From Bacteroidota bacterium (GTDB taxonomy: Bacteria; Bacteroidota; Bacteroidia; Bacteroidales; Dysgonomonadaceae), in NCBI GenBank assembly GCA_023424395.1, contig JAFADY010000007.1:1-64000 (forward strand): a stretch of 64,000 nt of DNA, given 5' to 3'. A model generated the notes under the pieces. The model had not been told where the DNA came from. It searched no databases and was given only the letters and a program-made list of their open reading frames with translations. The translations under genes and the position numbers were made by a program. The stretch's first letter is position 1; the number at the start of each line of letters is the position of its first letter. Shown here in pieces: positions 42,507-51,071 of the stretch.

Positions 42507-44975
42507 TTATTCTTTTATATAGATACGTTTCACGCGTGAAGAAACTGAAGTTAATATTTCGTAGGGAATAGTATCGATACTTGTTGCCATTTCTATCACC
42601 GATAATTTTTCACCGAAAATTACGGCTGTATCGCCTTCTTTAGCTTCAATGTCTGTTACATCTACCATGCATAAATCCATACAAACGCTGCCTATGATCG
42701 GGGCAAATTGTCCATTGATAAGAACTTTTCCTCTTCTATTTCCAAACTGGCGATCCAATCCATCTGCATAACCAATGCGGATAGTTGCTATGCGGGCATC
42801 GCGCTTTAATGTTTCTTTTCGTCCGTAACCTACGGTTTCATTCATAGAAACATTTTTTATTTGCAGAATGGTGGTTTTCAGCGTAAAAACATTTTTCAGG
42901 GCATTCATGCCGGTAGCGCTTACGCCGTATAACCCAATGCCTAATCTCACCATATTCCACTGAGCATTTGGGAAACGTTCTATTCCGGCTGAATTAAGAA
43001 TGTGTTTCCAGAGCGGATATCCTAATTTTTCTGTAATTTCTTTATGCGCAAAATTTAAAATCATTATCTGCTCCTGAGTAAAATCATCGAAAACCCAACT
43101 CTCGCTTGCGGCCAAATGAGAAAAAACAGATTTTATTATAAAGCTTTTTTGTGATTGCAAAGTTGTAATAAGTTCCGGAATTTGTTTCGGAAGAAAGCCT
43201 AAGCGGTGCATACCGGTATCTATTTTTATATGCAACGGATAATCGGTAATGCCGCGCCTTTCGGCTTCTTTAATAAAAGCTTCAAGAATTCTAAAATTAT
43301 AAATCTCGGGCTCTAAGTCGCCCGAAAAAAGATCTTCAAAACCATTCACTTCAGGATTGAGTACAATAATAGGAGCCGTAATGCCTTCTTTTCTTAATTG
43401 CATTCCTTCTTCGGCCACAGCCACCGCGAAATATTCACATCGATGATATTGTAAGGTTTTTGCTATTTCGGCAGCTCCTGAGCCGTATCCATTTGCCTTG
43501 ACCATGCAAACTAATTTAGCTTGAGGAGAAATTTGGGACTTGTAGAAATTAAAATTATGGACAATAGCATCCAAATCAACCTCGAGAACCGTTTCATGCA
43601 CACGAAGTTCTAACAATGAATTAATTTGCTCGAAGTGGTATTTTCTGGCGCCCTTTAACAAGATAAGCTCATTATTGAAACGCTTCCAAATATTGGATTT
43701 AATAAAATCGTCTGTGGTGTGAAAGAAATTTTTTTCGGGAACATTAAAAACATCCTCATTATCGTAAATGTCGCTACCTATGCCGATAAGTTTTTCTATC
43801 CCGCTTTGCTGGATCAATTCAGCCACTCTTTTATAAAGAGATTTCGGCATAATTCCGGTTTGAGGAATATCCGAGATTATTAAAGTTTTTTTCAAAGACT
43901 TATCTACATTTCGTTGTTGCTGAAAATCGAGTGCAATTTTTATGGAGTTAATATCGGAATTATAAGAATCGTTGATGATTGTACAGTTGTTTTTACCTTG
44001 TCTCACATCCAATCGCATGGCGACAGGCTCGAGCTTTATCATTCTTTCCGATATTTTTTCGGGAGTTACGTGCAAATAAAGTAAAACGGCTAAACAGCTG
44101 ATAGCATTCTCCACAGACGCTTCATCGATAAAAGGAATAGAAGTTTGGTACTCGAAATTCAAGAAAGAATAATGTATAACCGATTTTTTTTCACCCTTAA
44201 TGATATTTTTGATGTATAAAGGCGCATCAGCATAAACTCGAGACCAACAAAACGATTTTTGTGAAAGCACCATCATATCAACAGCTTGGTCGATGACTTT
44301 GTTATCCTCATCGTATATAAAAACGTCGGAATTGGCAAATAACTCCAGCTTTTCCATACTTTTTTGCCGCAACGACGTGAAATTTTCTTGATGTGCTTCG
44401 CCCAGCGTGGTGAATATTCCTATGGACGGTCTTATGATCGGTTCCAAGAGTTCCATCTCATGGGGTTGTGAAATTCCCGCTTCAAAAATTCCCAGTTGCG
44501 AATTTTCGTCCAATTGCCACACGGATAAGGGCACACCTATCTGTGAATTGTAGCTTCTGGGCGAACGGACAATATTGTAATCTGCTTCAAGCAATTGGTA
44601 CAACCATTCTTTAACGATAGTTTTTCCATTACTTCCGGTTATTCCAATAATAGGGATATTGAATTGCTTTCTGTGATACGCAGCCAGTTTTTGTAATGCA
44701 TGCAACGAGTTGGTTACTTGCAAAAAATTAGCATCGGTATATGTTTTCCATTCGGGATTTTCTTTTGTAACAACGAAATTTCTTACACCCGAAAAATAAA
44801 GTTCACTTATAAACTTGTGTGCATCGTTGTTTTTGGTTGTTATGGCAAAAAAAAGCGATTCTGAGGCGCTGCTCAATTTTCGGCTGTCAGTAAGTAGTAT
44901 GGATATGTTGTAATGGGTATTTGCCGGAGTTTCTAAACCAAGAATAGATGCGATTTTGGATATAGAATATTTCAT
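42507..44975 (-). CDS. Bifunctional MurF-alanine racemase fusion
   Basis: 822 residues from ATG 44975, which overlaps the GSCFA stop (ATGA). N-terminal MurF half (about 1-450): P-loop GITGSNGKTIVKEW near 100, SYNSQIGVPLSVWQL, NDSYNSDINSIKIAL; it joins UDP-MurNAc-tripeptide and D-Ala-D-Ala. C-terminal alanine racemase half (about 455-822): PLP lysine in MVKANGYGSG, and the catalytic Tyr region GLYGVSATG. It makes D-alanine in the same polypeptide that consumes it. This fusion is characteristic of Bacteroidota. Confidence 0.93.
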   Translation of the reverse strand: MKYSISKIASILGLETPANTHYNISILLTDSRKLSSASESLFFAITTKNNDAHKFISELYFSGVRNFVVTKENPEWKTYTDANFLQVTNSLHALQKLAAYHRKQFNIPIIGITGSNGKTIVKEWLYQLLEADYNIVRSPRSYNSQIGVPLSVWQLDENSQLGIFEAGISQPHEMELLEPIIRPSIGIFTTLGEAHQENFTSLRQKSMEKLELFANSDVFIYDEDNKVIDQAVDMMVLSQKSFCWSRVYADAPLYIKNIIKGEKKSVIHYSFLNFEYQTSIPFIDEASVENAISCLAVLLYLHVTPEKISERMIKLEPVAMRLDVRQGKNNCTIINDSYNSDINSIKIALDFQQQRNVDKSLKKTLIISDIPQTGIMPKSLYKRVAELIQQSGIEKLIGIGSDIYDNEDVFNVPEKNFFHTTDDFIKSNIWKRFNNELILLKGARKYHFEQINSLLELRVHETVLEVDLDAIVHNFNFYKSQISPQAKLVCMVKANGYGSGAAEIAKTLQYHRCEYFAVAVAEEGMQLRKEGITAPIIVLNPEVNGFEDLFSGDLEPEIYNFRILEAFIKEAERRGITDYPLHIKIDTGMHRLGFLPKQIPELITTLQSQKSFIIKSVFSHLAASESWVFDDFTQEQIMILNFAHKEITEKLGYPLWKHILNSAGIERFPNAQWNMVRLGIGLYGVSATGMNALKNVFTLKTTILQIKNVSMNETVGYGRKETLKRDARIATIRIGYADGLDRQFGNRRGKVLINGQFAPIIGSVCMDLCMVDVTDIEAKEGDTAVIFGEKLSVIEMATSIDTIPYEILTSVSSRVKRIYIKE

Positions 44976-45970
44976 AAATGCAGTTGTTTGATTTTCTCGT
45001 TTATTAAGTCCTTTTCTCTTTGACAAGAGATTTCGGAATATTTAATTTCGAAATTAGCGAGCTTTTGTAAGGTTTGTTGTAAAAACCGATTATAGCTTTC
45101 TGATTTTTCATTCAGAGGCTTGTGTTCTAATGCTTTTTGTATGGATGACCACTCCGTTAACAACCGGATAGTTTCCTCGGGAAAATAAGTTGCGGAAAAC
45201 TTTTGCCAGATATATTCGATTGCTGTTTCCGAAGGATGGATCATATCGTCGGCGTAGAATCTATAATCGCGAAGTTCATCGAGCAGCAGTTCATAGGCAC
45301 AGAAATAATCTATCGAATTTCCGAATCTTGTTTTCAGTTGTTCTATGGCAAGCAAAAGGGTGGCTTTGCTGATGTGGTTTTCGTGCATGCCGTCTTTCAA
45401 ATGGCGAATGGGGCTTACCGTAAAAATAAATTTAGCTGCAGGATTTATCGAAAGCAAGTTTTCAATTAATTCCGACCAATCTTTAACAATTTCCTCCACA
45501 GATAATCTTTCTCTGATAAAATGATCGGCGGTAAATTTATGGCAGTTTCCAACTACTTGACCCGATGATTTCAACCTGTAAATATAAGCGGTGCCAAAAG
45601 TGATAAGAAAAACATCCGTTTTATGAATAAAATTCACAGCATTTTCAAAAGAAGCGGTAATTTTTTTGAGGCATGTTTCTTTATCTGAATCGGAAAATTT
45701 GCCATGATGCAGAAAACTTTGGTAAACATCGTTGTGATAAACCAAATCATCTTCGGTAAACGATTTTTTTTCAGTCAGACGTCTAACGGCAGTAGAAACA
45801 GAAAGAGGATTATACAATATTCCGAATGGATTTACGTTTGCATTGAATTTATTTTGCAAAAGCCGAAGTCCGATGTTTTCCGAAAAACAAGAACCGAATA
45901 GCATCAGGTTTTGGTTGTGAGTAACCTGAAAGTTAGCTTTGGGAATGTGTACCTGCGTTCTGAAATTCAT
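44972..45970 (-). CDS. GSCFA-family protein
   Basis: 332 residues from ATG 45970. Named after the motif GSCFSENIG near residue 25, followed by NPFGILYNPLSVSTAV, HHGKFSD, FTVSPIRHLKDG and DDMIHPSE. The order G-S-C...H-P resembles an SGNH hydrolase active site (Ser in GSCF, Asp-x-x-His in DDMIHP). No signal peptide. Substrate unknown. Stop overlaps the start of the murF-alr gene, so it is co-translated with cell-wall synthesis. Confidence 0.85.
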   Translation of the reverse strand: MNFRTQVHIPKANFQVTHNQNLMLFGSCFSENIGLRLLQNKFNANVNPFGILYNPLSVSTAVRRLTEKKSFTEDDLVYHNDVYQSFLHHGKFSDSDKETCLKKITASFENAVNFIHKTDVFLITFGTAYIYRLKSSGQVVGNCHKFTADHFIRERLSVEEIVKDWSELIENLLSINPAAKFIFTVSPIRHLKDGMHENHISKATLLLAIEQLKTRFGNSIDYFCAYELLLDELRDYRFYADDMIHPSETAIEYIWQKFSATYFPEETIRLLTEWSSIQKALEHKPLNEKSESYNRFLQQTLQKLANFEIKYSEISCQREKDLINEKIKQLHL

Positions 45971-46075
45971 ACTGAAGAAATTATACACAAAAATAGCAAT
46001 TTAAGTACATAAAACCTTCACGGAAAGATTTATAATTTCCAAAATGAAATAAACAGAAACTAAAAATATGTGGGG

Positions 46076-46165
46076 TCAAAAACCAGACCTGTATAAAAAA
46101 GGAAAGGTTGTCTCACGACAACCAATCTTCATTGTTAACCTTAAATCTAATACCATGAAAAACAC
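46076..46165 (-). ncRNA. Candidate small RNA or leader with intrinsic terminator
   Basis: Minus strand: a -7 element at 46177-46170, then about 40 unstructured bases, then GGTTGTC-gtga-GACAACC (46123-46106) followed by a T-rich run (TTTCCTTTTTTA). It forms a complete short transcription unit, about 75 nt to the terminator, upstream of the GSCFA-murF-alr genes. A 26-codon ORF (ATG 46156, VLDLRLTMKIGCRETTFPF, stop at 46076) spans the hairpin. It could be an independent sRNA or an attenuator of the genes downstream. Confidence 0.5.
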
Positions 46166-46169
46166 GATG

Positions 46170-46177
46170 CAAATATA
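46170..46177 (-). promoter_or_regulatory. -7 element of the candidate small RNA
   Basis: Minus strand TATATTTG, full match to TAnnTTTG, followed by GCA. No -33 TTTG at standard distance. Confidence 0.5.
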
Positions 46178-46284
46178 GCGTATTTTCTGTTATAAAACAT
46201 AACTTTCCAGCAGGAAAATGCATTATTTAACTATTTTTTAACTAAAAAGCGCGTTTTTCTAACGTATTAAGTGCTTTTTACCTA

Positions 46285-47475
46285 TTATTCCACGTAAAGT
46301 ACCAAACCTTTAAGATATTCCCCTTCGGGGTGATAAATATTTATAGGATGGTCGGCAGGTTGCGATAATTGGTGCAGAATTTTTACTTTTTTACCCGATA
46401 TGGCGGCAGCGCTAAAAACCGTCAACCGGAATTGCTCTTTGTTAATGACCTGAGAGCAAGAAAAAGTGAACAGAATTCCACCTGAAGCAATCTTTTCGAG
46501 CGCGGCTGCGTTCAATCTTTTATACCCTTGCAACGCATTGTTTATGGCGCCTCTGTGTTTAGCAAAAGCCGGAGGGTCGAGTACGATCAGATCGTACTGA
46601 TCTTTCGGCATATCTTTCAAAAATTTAAATCCGTCCTCGGAAAAAGAAGCATGCCTTTCGTCATTGCCAAAATTTAGTTTCACGTTTTCTTCCGTAAGCG
46701 CCACTGCTTTGGATGAACTGTCAACAGAATGTACCGATTTTGTATTTCCGCGTAACGCGTAAACCGAAAAACCGCCCGTGTAACAAAACATGTTTAATAC
46801 GTTTCTGTCATTTGCATATTTCTCCAAAAGGCTTCTGTTTTCGCGTTGGTCTAAGAAAAAACCGGTTTTTTGGCCCCTAAGCCAATCTATGTTGAATTTT
46901 AATCCGTTCTCTTTGGCCACGGAATTTACTTCCGTTCCCCCGAACAAGTATTCGTCGCTCAAATCGATGTTGGCTTTATAAGGTAAAGTACTTTCGGATT
47001 TATAAAATATATTTTTGAGGAAATGGTTTTCTAAAGTTTTCAGCGCTTCCACAATTAAATGTTTGTCTTTATCCATACCAACGGAATGTGCCTGCACAAC
47101 AGCAGTTTCACCGTAGATGTCAATAATTAATCCGGGAAGGTTATCGCCTTCGCCGTGGATAAGCCTGAAGCAATTATTGGCTTCGTGCACCAATCCGATC
47201 TCCGTGCGCATTTTGTATGCTTGTTGAATTCTGTTTGTGTAAAATGGCTGGTTGATGGGTTCATCTCTGAAAGACAAAATGCGCACGGAGATACTTCCGA
47301 TCTGAAAATGCCCAACGCCCAAAAAAACGCCATCGGAAGAAAATACTTTTATTGTTTCCCCTTCCTGCAAGTTATCGGGTTTGCTTGCTATCGCGCCCGA
47401 AAAAACCCACGGATGAAACCTTTTCAGCGATTCTTCTTTTTTAGGGGCAAGGATTATATCGCGCTTTTTATCCAT
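46285..47475 (-). CDS. Class I rRNA methyltransferase, RlmI/RlmK-L-like (23S m5C)
   Basis: 396 residues from ATG 47475. N-terminal PUA domain (about 5-85; LKRFHPWVFSGAIASKPDN), an EEHD-like central part, and a Rossmann methyltransferase (about 190-396) with SAM motif NMFCYTGGFSVYAL and the catalytic DPPAFAK and FSCSQV motifs (Cys as methylating nucleophile). Similar to RlmI, which makes m5C1962 in 23S rRNA. Its start overlaps the exonuclease stop by one base (TAATG). Shares an operon with two upstream genes. Confidence 0.85.
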   Translation of the reverse strand: MDKKRDIILAPKKEESLKRFHPWVFSGAIASKPDNLQEGETIKVFSSDGVFLGVGHFQIGSISVRILSFRDEPINQPFYTNRIQQAYKMRTEIGLVHEANNCFRLIHGEGDNLPGLIIDIYGETAVVQAHSVGMDKDKHLIVEALKTLENHFLKNIFYKSESTLPYKANIDLSDEYLFGGTEVNSVAKENGLKFNIDWLRGQKTGFFLDQRENRSLLEKYANDRNVLNMFCYTGGFSVYALRGNTKSVHSVDSSSKAVALTEENVKLNFGNDERHASFSEDGFKFLKDMPKDQYDLIVLDPPAFAKHRGAINNALQGYKRLNAAALEKIASGGILFTFSCSQVINKEQFRLTVFSAAAISGKKVKILHQLSQPADHPINIYHPEGEYLKGLVLYVE

Positions 47476-48050
47476 TAAATTTCCTTTTGCAGCAAATGCC
47501 GATAGATCCGTAAGCACGCCCAAGCGTCCAATGCTGCATATTGTTTTTGCGCATCGGAGAGTGAAGCGGCTTCCCAATTAGAAATACGTTGATTTTTGGC
47601 TATTTTTTTCCCAAATAAAATAGCATAAATGCGTTGAAGCCCGTTATCATCTATACCGTACTCATCTACAAACGATTGCAGATCGATGAAGTTTTGCGGT
47701 TTTTTATCGGAACGCTTGCGTATGGCGGCAAAATCATCACGAAGCGACAGCCCGATTTTTACAATATGGGGATTACACATTATTTCGTCCAATTCATCGG
47801 GGTAGCCGATTTTATTTAGTCTAAAGAGGTAACAAGCCTCGCTCGTAGCCAATTGCAGCAGAGCTACTTTGTGAATCTGCCCTCGTTTGAATGCCGGTTT
47901 GGTTTCGGTGTCAAAACCCAATTCCGCTTGATTTCTTAAATTATTGAGAGCCCTACGTATTTTATTTGCCGTATCAATTACAATTATTTCCCCGGTAAAT
48001 TTTTCCTCAGGAAGCTCCGCTACCATTTCTTTTGGTATAGTCAGTCCCAC
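47475..48050 (-). CDS. 3'-5' exonuclease, DEDDy (WRN/RNase D-like)
   Basis: 191 residues if GTG 48050 is used; ATG 48026 is an alternative that adds no overlap. DEDD motifs: LGFDTETKPAF (Asp, Glu), IGLSLRDDFAAI (Asp), and AALDAWACLRIY (Tyr-type, DEDDy). The Werner-type exonuclease fold is small and lacks an HRDC domain. It probably digests RNA or single-stranded DNA. GTG start would overlap the DUF5063 stop by 10 bases. Confidence 0.85.
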   Translation of the reverse strand: MGLTIPKEMVAELPEEKFTGEIIVIDTANKIRRALNNLRNQAELGFDTETKPAFKRGQIHKVALLQLATSEACYLFRLNKIGYPDELDEIMCNPHIVKIGLSLRDDFAAIRKRSDKKPQNFIDLQSFVDEYGIDDNGLQRIYAILFGKKIAKNQRISNWEAASLSDAQKQYAALDAWACLRIYRHLLQKEI

Positions 48051-48616
48051 AAATCCTCCATATTTAAATCGTTTTCCGTAAAATTTTCATCTTCTTTCTC
48101 AGCTAAATAAATGGCGTGTAAGGGGCGTAATACATTTACCAGTTTTTGTCCCCAATACAAATGAAAATTTTCTTTGCAGAAGAACAATGCGTCATTCATT
48201 TGTTCGGTAAGGTTATGCTGATATACAGATACTAAATTTCTTAAATCTTGATAAATATCGGCCATGTTTTCCGAAACAAATGCCGAAATAGGGCGGTCAC
48301 TGTATTTCATGTCTTCCATAAATACCTCTAAATAGGTATTTTCCTCTCCCATAATTTCCGTTACTTTGGTCTCCACACGGGCATAATCCTCTTCTTTCAC
48401 AAAATTCTCGGGAAGTTCTTCATTTTCTTGTATGGTGTCAGGCAGCATGAGCGCTTTTACATACAACAGCGGAAGAATTTTCAGCATTTTATTAACCCAT
48501 TCATCGCGTCGTACCGATTTATCCGATTCAAGCAATGCGCAAAATTCAACCGCAACGGTCATAAAATCTATAACGGCGGGTGAATAAATAATTTTATTCT
48601 TTTCTTCTGAAAACAT
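48041..48616 (-). CDS. DUF5063-family protein
   Basis: 191 residues, cytosolic, helical. Pattern: SPAVIDFMTVAVEFCALLES, KMLKILPLLYVKALMLPD, WGQKLVNVLRPLHAIYL, with acidic ends. Characteristic of Bacteroidota DUF5063 proteins, whose function is unknown. First gene of the DUF5063-exonuclease-methyltransferase run. Confidence 0.75.
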   Translation of the reverse strand: MFSEEKNKIIYSPAVIDFMTVAVEFCALLESDKSVRRDEWVNKMLKILPLLYVKALMLPDTIQENEELPENFVKEEDYARVETKVTEIMGEENTYLEVFMEDMKYSDRPISAFVSENMADIYQDLRNLVSVYQHNLTEQMNDALFFCKENFHLYWGQKLVNVLRPLHAIYLAEKEDENFTENDLNMEDLWD

Positions 48617-48732
48617 ACCGAATAATTTGCCACAAAGGTACGCAATAATCTTTTAAGCTGAGTTCAGCATTCAATTTATTATCCGTAAGTTTCAATAGAT
48701 TCAAAAATTTTTGAAAAAAATAGTCGATTTCT

Positions 48733-48764
48733 TTTGTTCGATAAAATAAAACGTAATACATTTG
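48733..48764 (+). promoter_or_regulatory. Promoter of the SPFH protein gene
   Basis: TTTG at 48733-48736, a 20-base spacer, TACATTTG at 48757-48764; both elements match. ATG 48800 is 36 bases on. Confidence 0.65.
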
Positions 48765-48799
48765 TGATATTAAAATAATATCATTTTAAATTATCAGTT

Positions 48800-49741
48800 A
48801 TGGAAACAAAAGAATTCAATTTTAAAGGATTTAAAGCAAACGGTTTTTTAATGCTTTTTCTCTTATTGGCAGTTTTGGCGGGAAATATATGGCTTTATTT
48901 TCAAGGAGCATTGGGAATTATCGTCGGTATTTTTGTCTCAATATTTTGGTTTATTTTGCTGTTTGGATTTGCAAAACTAGAGCCGAATGAAGCCATCGTT
49001 ATGATTTTCTTCGGGAAGTACAAAGGCGTACTCAAAGAAACAGGATTCTTTTGGGTAAATCCTTTTATGACAAAGAAAAAACTCTCTATGCGTGCGCGTA
49101 ACCTCAATGTGGAGCCGATAAAAGTAAACGATAAGGTGGGAAATCCCGTCCTGATCGGGTTGGTTTTGGTATGGAAACTAAAAGACACGTACAAAGCCAT
49201 GTTTGAAATTGATGCGCAAACCATGGCGGCATCGAAACCGGGAAAAGACGGAACGGTTACCTACACCGTGAGCAAACAAATGGATGCATTCGAAAACTTT
49301 GTGGCCGTGCAGAGCGACGCCGCTCTACGACAAGTAGCCGGATTGTATGCTTACGACAATAATGTGGTTTCCGATAACGAACTTACGCTGCGTTCGGGTG
49401 GGGAAGAGATTAATGAAGATTTGCTAAAAGAACTCAACATCCGTTTAGATATGGCGGGGATCGAAATAGTGGAGGCACGCATCAATTATCTGGCCTACGC
49501 GCCCGAAATTGCCGCCGTGATGCTTCGTCGCCAGCAGGCGGAAGCCATTATTTCGGCGCGCGAAAAAATAGTGGAAGGCGCCGTAACCATGGTGAAAATG
49601 GCTTTGGACAGAATTGAAGATGAGAACATCATCGAAATGGATTGCGACAAAAAAGCCGCTATGGTAAGCAACCTGCTGGTGGTGCTTTGTGCCGATGAAT
49701 CGGCTCATCCGGTGCTGAATACGGGGACGCTGTACCAGTAA
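48800..49741 (+). CDS. SPFH/band-7 membrane protein
   Basis: 313 residues. Two membrane helices at about 15-33 and 38-58, then the SPFH domain (about 62-240; LEPNEAIVMIFFGKYKGVL, RNLNVEPIKVNDKVGNPVLI) and a helical tail with Ala/Glu-rich repeats (RRQQAEAIISAREKIVEGAV) for oligomerisation. Prohibitin/stomatin-like; forms membrane microdomains or modulates proteases. Tail ends MSNLLVVLCADESAHPVLNTG. Own promoter. Confidence 0.88.
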   Translation: METKEFNFKGFKANGFLMLFLLLAVLAGNIWLYFQGALGIIVGIFVSIFWFILLFGFAKLEPNEAIVMIFFGKYKGVLKETGFFWVNPFMTKKKLSMRARNLNVEPIKVNDKVGNPVLIGLVLVWKLKDTYKAMFEIDAQTMAASKPGKDGTVTYTVSKQMDAFENFVAVQSDAALRQVAGLYAYDNNVVSDNELTLRSGGEEINEDLLKELNIRLDMAGIEIVEARINYLAYAPEIAAVMLRRQQAEAIISAREKIVEGAVTMVKMALDRIEDENIIEMDCDKKAAMVSNLLVVLCADESAHPVLNTGTLYQ

Positions 49742-49787
49742 ATTTACGATTTACGTCCCGATAGATATCGGGATCGGATTTACGATT
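49742..49787. repeat. ATTTACG heptamers split by a perfect palindrome
   Basis: ATTTACG at 49742-49748 and 49749-49755, then the 18-bp palindrome TCCCGATA-GA-TATCGGGA (49756-49773), then ATTTACG at 49778-49784. The palindrome looks inserted into the heptamer array. Confidence 0.65.
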
Positions 49788-49814
49788 GAATTTTCAAAAC
49801 ATAATAGATGAGTA

Positions 49815-50198
49815 ATGAAAAAACAAGCAATTGAATTTTACGAAAAACAACGCCGGACTATGTGGTGGGTGTGGCTCATTTTGATCGGAACAAATGTTCT
49901 TTTCATCACCGGAAGCATTCTTCAGGAAGGTTTTGGCAAACAATTCGGTACAAATCCCCTAAGCAACTCGGGATTGATCTTTATTACTGTTTCTATGCTA
50001 ATTATCAGTGTTTTGCTTCTTTCGAGTTCGCTACATACCTATATAAACACCGATATTGCTTATACAACCTCCGGTAACAAAGGTTTGCAACTGATCCTCG
50101 AAAACGGGCGAAAAGTTTTAATTGGTACGCAACAACCCGAATATTTGGAAGAAATATTGATAAAGCTTGGCAAAACGGAGTTAATGAAAAATGGCTAA
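49815..50198 (+). CDS. Small two-helix membrane protein of unknown function
   Basis: 127 residues. N-terminal Lys/Arg-rich start (KKQAIEFYEKQRRTMWWVW), membrane helices at about 17-37 and 52-72, a C-terminal soluble part with LQLILENGRKVLIGTQQPEY, a PH-like or DUF-type fold I cannot name. Its last codons overlap the RHH gene by 8 bases, so the two are coupled. Confidence 0.65.
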   Translation: MKKQAIEFYEKQRRTMWWVWLILIGTNVLFITGSILQEGFGKQFGTNPLSNSGLIFITVSMLIISVLLLSSSLHTYINTDIAYTTSGNKGLQLILENGRKVLIGTQQPEYLEEILIKLGKTELMKNG

Positions 50199-50352
50199 AA
50201 AAGAAAAGACAACCAAGAATTTCGCCTTGCGACTGGATTCAAATACAATGGAAGCCATCGAAAAATGGGCTGCAGATGAATTTCGTAGCGTGAACGGCCA
50301 AATTCAGTGGATATTGGATCAGGCGCTCAAAAAAAATGGGCGACTCAAATAG
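50191..50352 (+). CDS. Arc/ribbon-helix-helix DNA-binding protein (small)
   Basis: 53 residues. N-terminal basic arm (KKEKTTKNF), beta strand NFALRLDSNTMEAIE, helix pair EKWAADEFRS and NGQIQWILDQALKK, which is the Arc/MetJ-type ribbon-helix-helix pattern of transcription repressors or antitoxins. Starts 8 bases before the stop of the membrane-protein gene. Possibly regulates that gene's operon. Followed by two terminator-like hairpins. Confidence 0.75.
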   Translation: MAKKEKTTKNFALRLDSNTMEAIEKWAADEFRSVNGQIQWILDQALKKNGRLK

Positions 50353-50354
50353 TT

Positions 50355-50387
50355 ATTGAGGGCGTCACTTCAAGTGGCACCCTCAAT
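50355..50387 (+). terminator. First hairpin after the RHH gene
   Basis: ATTGAGGG (50355-50362) pairs with CCCTCAAT (50380-50387), with inner CACTT/AAGTG. Strong stem, no T-run directly after. Confidence 0.6.
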
Positions 50388-50396
50388 GAAGTCTTT

Positions 50397-50428
50397 AAAC
50401 CGATTGATTTTCAGTCGGTTTTTCTTTT
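50397..50428 (+). terminator. Intrinsic terminator after the RHH gene
   Basis: AAACCGA (50397-50403) pairs with TCGGTTT (50415-50421), followed by TTCTTTT. Confidence 0.75.
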
Positions 50429-50430
50429 CC

Positions 50431-50498
50431 CTAAAACTTTAACTAAAAAATATAGTTTATTTAACTAAATAAATTAGTTTATAAACGAAAAGTTTTAG
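50431..50498 (+). promoter_or_regulatory. Nested palindromic operator upstream of blaI-like gene
   Basis: Outer inverted repeat CTAAAACTTT (50431-50440) and AAAGTTTTAG (50489-50498); inside, AACTA-n7-TAGTT (50441-50457) and AACTAA-n5-TTAGTT (50463-50479). The -7 element TATATTTG begins two bases later. BlaI-type repressors bind pairs of short inverted repeats, so this is the likely binding site of the next gene's product. Confidence 0.65.
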
Positions 50499-50499
50499 T

Positions 50500-50507
50500 T
50501 ATATTTG
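50500..50507 (+). promoter_or_regulatory. -7 element of the blaI-blaR1-like operon
   Basis: TATATTTG, full match, right after the operator. The mRNA would have a leader of about 90 bases before ATG 50606. Confidence 0.55.
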
Positions 50508-50605
50508 CAGCATAATAAAAAAAGATAGCAAAAAACAGAACAGAGACATCTGATTTGTCTGACATCCGTCAGCGAAGCGGTCTGAAATCTATCATCTATA
50601 AAAAT

Positions 50606-50971
50606 ATGAAACCATTAACAGCCAAAGAAGAAGAAGTGATGCGTTATTTTTGGGAAAACGACGCGCTTTTCGTGAAACAACTCGTGGAAATGTATCCCGA
50701 ACCCAAGCCGCATTTCAACACACTTTCAACCTACGTTCGCTTGTTGGAGGAAAAAGGTTTTATCTCGCACGTAACGTTGGGAACCACTTACCGATACTTC
50801 GCGGTAATTTCGGAAGAGGAGTACCGCAACGGAACGCTCAAAAACGTGGTGAAAAAATATTTCGATAATTCGTACCTTAGCGTAGTTTCGTCGCTCATTA
50901 AAGACGAAAATATCTCGGTGGAAGAAATACGCAAACTTTTAGACGAAGTGGAAGGTCCAAATGGCAATTAG
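50606..50971 (+). CDS. BlaI/MecI/CopY-family transcriptional repressor
   Basis: 121 residues from ATG 50606; the 17-residue upstream extension is not family-like. Winged helix: PLTAKEEEVMRYFWENDALF, YPEPKPHFNTLSTYVRLLEE and KGFISHVTLGTTYRYFAV, then dimerisation helices (VVKKYFDNSYLSVVSSLI) and DENISVEEIRKLLDEVE. It represses its own operon until cleaved by the partner M56 peptidase. Length and motif order match BlaI. The next gene, 100 bases downstream, encodes the partner. Confidence 0.9.
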   Translation: MKPLTAKEEEVMRYFWENDALFVKQLVEMYPEPKPHFNTLSTYVRLLEEKGFISHVTLGTTYRYFAVISEEEYRNGTLKNVVKKYFDNSYLSVVSSLIKDENISVEEIRKLLDEVEGPNGN

Positions 50972-51067
50972 CCATTAGCCTTTAGCTATTAGCTTTGCGT
51001 TATTATAAAAAGGCATACTTCCTTGCCAATAGCAAATAGCTAACAGACAATAGCAATTAACTAAAAG
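50967..51067. repeat. Two heptamer arrays flanking the blaI-blaR1 junction
   Basis: 50967-50994: ATTAGCC, ATTAGCC, TTTAGCT, ATTAGCT. 51026-51067: CCAATAG, CAAATAG, CTAACAG, ACAATAG, CAATTAA, CTAAAAG. The two are roughly inverted and so could form a long hairpin. Confidence 0.6.
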
Positions 51068-51071
51068 AATT

